Both the position numbers and the translations under genes were made by a program. Below are positions 62,361-64,000 of a DNA stretch of 64,000 nucleotides, in pieces; positions within the stretch are counted from its first letter, which is position 1; each line of letters starts with the position of its first letter. The stretch spans positions 62,001 through 126,000 of the forward strand of contig JAGHZQ010000016.1 of the NCBI GenBank assembly GCA_017746715.1, written 5' to 3'. Origin of the DNA: Cyanobacteria bacterium SBLK (GTDB lineage: Bacteria > Cyanobacteriota > Cyanobacteriia > Cyanobacteriales > Spirulinaceae). A model generated the notes under the pieces. It searched no databases and was not told where the DNA came from. It saw nothing but the letters and a program-made list of their open reading frames with translations.

Positions 62361-62605
62361 TAATAACGCGAAGGTTCATAATTCCGAAAAAATATCAATA
62401 AAAAATGAAAAGAGAAAAGAAAAATTCTTTAATCGAGAGATAAACTTTAAGTTTTTGTATAGCTGTGGGAAAATTCAACAAATTAGAAGCTAAAATTGCC
62501 GGATATCTTGATTGCCGCTCATCTTGTACGAAGAAATACGCACAAAACGATCGCAACAAAATGCCAAGTTAGCATCGTTTGATGAAGAAACTCGGGCGAT
62601 CGAAA

Positions 62606-62635
62606 CTTAAGACTATCTTAGATCGAGATAATTCA
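62606..62635 (+). promoter_or_regulatory. Possible Pho box upstream of pstS
   Basis: CTTAAGAC, CTTAGATC and ATAATTCA follow one another with an 11-base period, similar to the octamer-plus-3 layout bound by cyanobacterial PhoB/SphR. The third octamer is poor. It ends 23 bases before the pstS ATG. Confidence 0.35.
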
Positions 62636-62658
62636 ATCTGCTCTAATGGATATCCAAA

Positions 62659-63516
62659 ATGAACATGAAATCGAACATCATTAAATCTTTAATGCTCTGT
62701 TTTGTTTTGAGCCTGTTGCAAAGTTGCGGGTCAAATGCTTCTAGAGGAAATTCTTCAGCAACAGAACAAGAACCAAAGCTAATTATCACGGGTTCGAGTA
62801 CGATCGGACCTCTCGTGTCGGAAATGGGCAAACGCTTTGAAGCGCAGAACCCCAAATTGCGAGTAGACATTCAAACCGGCGGCTCCTCCCGAGGACTGTC
62901 CGATACAGCGCAAGGACTAGCCGACATCGGCATGGTTTCTCGAGGACTCAAAGAAGGAGAGACCGAAGGACGGCGAGTTTTTACGATTGCCTTAGATGGC
63001 GTCAGTCCGATTGTGAATGCAGACAATTCCTTGATCGAAATCGATCGCCAACAAGTCATCGATATTTACACGGGTAAAATTGCCAACTGGCAAGCCATAA
63101 CCGGTCGAGATGCGCCGATTACCGTCGTCAACAAATCAGAAGGACATTCGACTTTAGAGCTTTTTTTGCAGCATTTTCAACTAGAACCAGAACAAGTCGA
63201 AGCCACGGTGATTATTGGCGACAATCAACAAGGGATTAAAACCATTGCTGGGAATGTTGATGCGATCGGGTACGTTTCCATTGGTGCCGCATCTTACAGT
63301 ATCGAGCAAGGCGTTCCTATTAAATTATTAAAACTCGATGGTGTCGAAGCAAAAGTCGATATGGTAATCGATGGCAGTTTTCCCTTATCTCGTCCCCTCA
63401 ACCTCGTGACCCAAGGAAACCCCAATCCCTTAGCCGAAAAATTTCTCGATTTTGTTCTTGCAGAGGAAAACCATGATCTCATCCGCGAACAAAACTTTGT
63501 CCCTCCAAAAAATTGA
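62659..63516 (+). CDS. pstS: Phosphate-binding lipoprotein PstS
   Basis: A 285-residue periplasmic phosphate-binding protein: lipoprotein signal with lipobox LQSC (Cys ~22), then LIITGSSTIGPLVSEMGKRFE with the phosphate-binding Ser/Thr loop, QTGGSSRGLSDTAQGLADIGMVSR and the hinge KSEGHSTLELF. Delivers phosphate to the PstC-PstA-PstB importer. It is shorter than PstS of ~320-370 residues but typical of the cyanobacterial compact type. The pstC gene starts inside its 3' end, so translation is coupled. Confidence 0.9.
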   Translation: MNMKSNIIKSLMLCFVLSLLQSCGSNASRGNSSATEQEPKLIITGSSTIGPLVSEMGKRFEAQNPKLRVDIQTGGSSRGLSDTAQGLADIGMVSRGLKEGETEGRRVFTIALDGVSPIVNADNSLIEIDRQQVIDIYTGKIANWQAITGRDAPITVVNKSEGHSTLELFLQHFQLEPEQVEATVIIGDNQQGIKTIAGNVDAIGYVSIGAASYSIEQGVPIKLLKLDGVEAKVDMVIDGSFPLSRPLNLVTQGNPNPLAEKFLDFVLAEENHDLIREQNFVPPKN

Positions 63517-64000
63517 TCGGATTTTAGTTTGGTTGTTGCGTATCCTTGCAACAGTTGCCGGGGCGATCGTCGTCCAAATTTTTATTTTCCTCTTTCTAGA
63601 ATCCTGGCCGATTTTGCAAAAGATGGGGGTTTTTCCCTTTTTGCTGGATCGGACTTGGCTTCCTTCCAAAGGACTTTATAGCCTCATGCCGATGCTCCTG
63701 GGCACTCTCTTTGTTGTTGGAGGCGCCTTGGTATTGGCTGCTCCTTTGGGCATCTTATCTGCCCTATTTTGCCGTTTCTATGCTCCTCCTTTTTTAGCGG
63801 GTCTTTATCGCCACCTCTTAGAATTGCTGGTGGGCATTCCGGGGGTCGTCTATGGTTTTTGGGGTTTGGTGGTCTTAGTCCCTTGGCTGAATCAATTTCA
63901 GCCCCCCGGTAGCAGTCTCATGGCAGGAATTTTAATATTGGGGTTGATGGCACTACCGACGATCGCCTTAACCACAGAAGCCAGTTTTGCCGAAGTTCCT
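63473..64000 (+). CDS. pstC: Phosphate ABC transporter permease PstC (3' end beyond window)
   Basis: The frame from ATG 63473 is open to the end of the window (176 codons). It overlaps pstS by 44 bases. It shows an N-terminal helix (WLLRILATVAGAIVVQIFIFLFL), a periplasmic loop (GLYSLMPMLLGTLFVVGGALVLAAPLGILSALF, the start of the permease domain), and LELLVGIPGVVYGFWGLVVLVP, the PstC signature. The beginning of the next conserved region (LPTIALTTEASFAEVP, leading into the EAA loop) is just reached. Confidence 0.88.
   Translation, partial: MISSANKTLSLQKIDRILVWLLRILATVAGAIVVQIFIFLFLESWPILQKMGVFPFLLDRTWLPSKGLYSLMPMLLGTLFVVGGALVLAAPLGILSALFCRFYAPPFLAGLYRHLLELLVGIPGVVYGFWGLVVLVPWLNQFQPPGSSLMAGILILGLMALPTIALTTEASFAEVP

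Larger units (their letters stand above)
62191..62658. other. Divergent regulatory region between arsR and pstS
   Basis: 468 AT-rich bases without a gene. It holds two copies of a TTTCCAATAATAT element, possibly ArsR operators, and, close to pstS, an imperfect run of octamers resembling a Pho box. No RNA gene recognised. Confidence 0.5.

Overview
The window reads as a chromosomal segment of a cyanobacterium, probably filamentous. The palindrome GCGATCGC (HIP1) is scattered through almost every gene, and several families are cyanobacterial hallmarks: Ycf34, a D27-like DUF4033 protein, an SLH/OprB iron-uptake-type porin, haemagglutination-domain exoproteins, Uma2 proteins, an RppA/RppB (NrsR/NrsS-like) two-component pair and tandem B12-type radical SAM proteins.

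Layout. 0-5 kb: the 3' part of a beta-helix/CHAT protein, a MuiA-like protein and a glutathione transferase. 5-8 kb: a thioredoxin-fold protein and an SDR with its TetR regulator. 8-11.3 kb: a tandem pair of radical SAM genes. 11.5-19.4 kb: a small secreted protein, a nucleotidyltransferase, Uma2 (one intact, one broken), a porin, a haemagglutination-domain exoprotein and two small genes, each followed by a clear terminator. 19.4-27.7 kb: a minus-strand block of two tandem solute-binding lipoproteins, a hybrid histidine kinase and a response-regulator kinase, then a lone DppC-like permease. 27.9-36.7 kb: mixed genes including a 1311-residue exported haemagglutinin-CHAT protein. 36.8-39.2 kb: tRNA-Ser(GCU), pyrC and lepB. 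39.2-51.2 kb: an nrs-like metal-efflux locus (rppB, rppA, a short MFP, RND, MFS) whose rppA and rppB are separated by a three-gene AT-rich island (exporter, HalD/BesD-like oxygenase, formyltransferase), followed by a class III aminotransferase. 51.2-52.9 kb: repeats and a degraded ammonium-transporter/histidine-kinase fusion. 53-61.3 kb: the phosphonate locus. 61.4-64 kb: arsR-arsI and the start of a pst operon.

The most notable system is at 53-60.3 kb. A divergent iPGM-like (phosphoglycerate mutase family) gene overlaps a phosphonopyruvate decarboxylase gene, which in turn overlaps a 2-aminoethylphosphonate transaminase gene. Two phosphoethanolamine-methyltransferase-like genes follow. No PEP mutase (PepM, the enzyme that normally makes the C-P bond) is visible in the window, and the iPGM-like protein sits where PepM would be expected. 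It keeps the phosphoserine nucleophile and both metal sites but has Asn in place of the substrate-binding Arg of the DGRD motif. My hypothesis is that it is an alternative C-P-bond-forming phosphomutase (PEP to phosphonopyruvate) and that the operon makes N-methylated 2-aminoethylphosphonate, a phosphonate analogue of phosphocholine. This is inference and rests on synteny and motif reading. A divergent, active-site-complete EPSP-synthase-like gene lies directly upstream, and phosphate (pst) and arsenic (ars) genes lie downstream.
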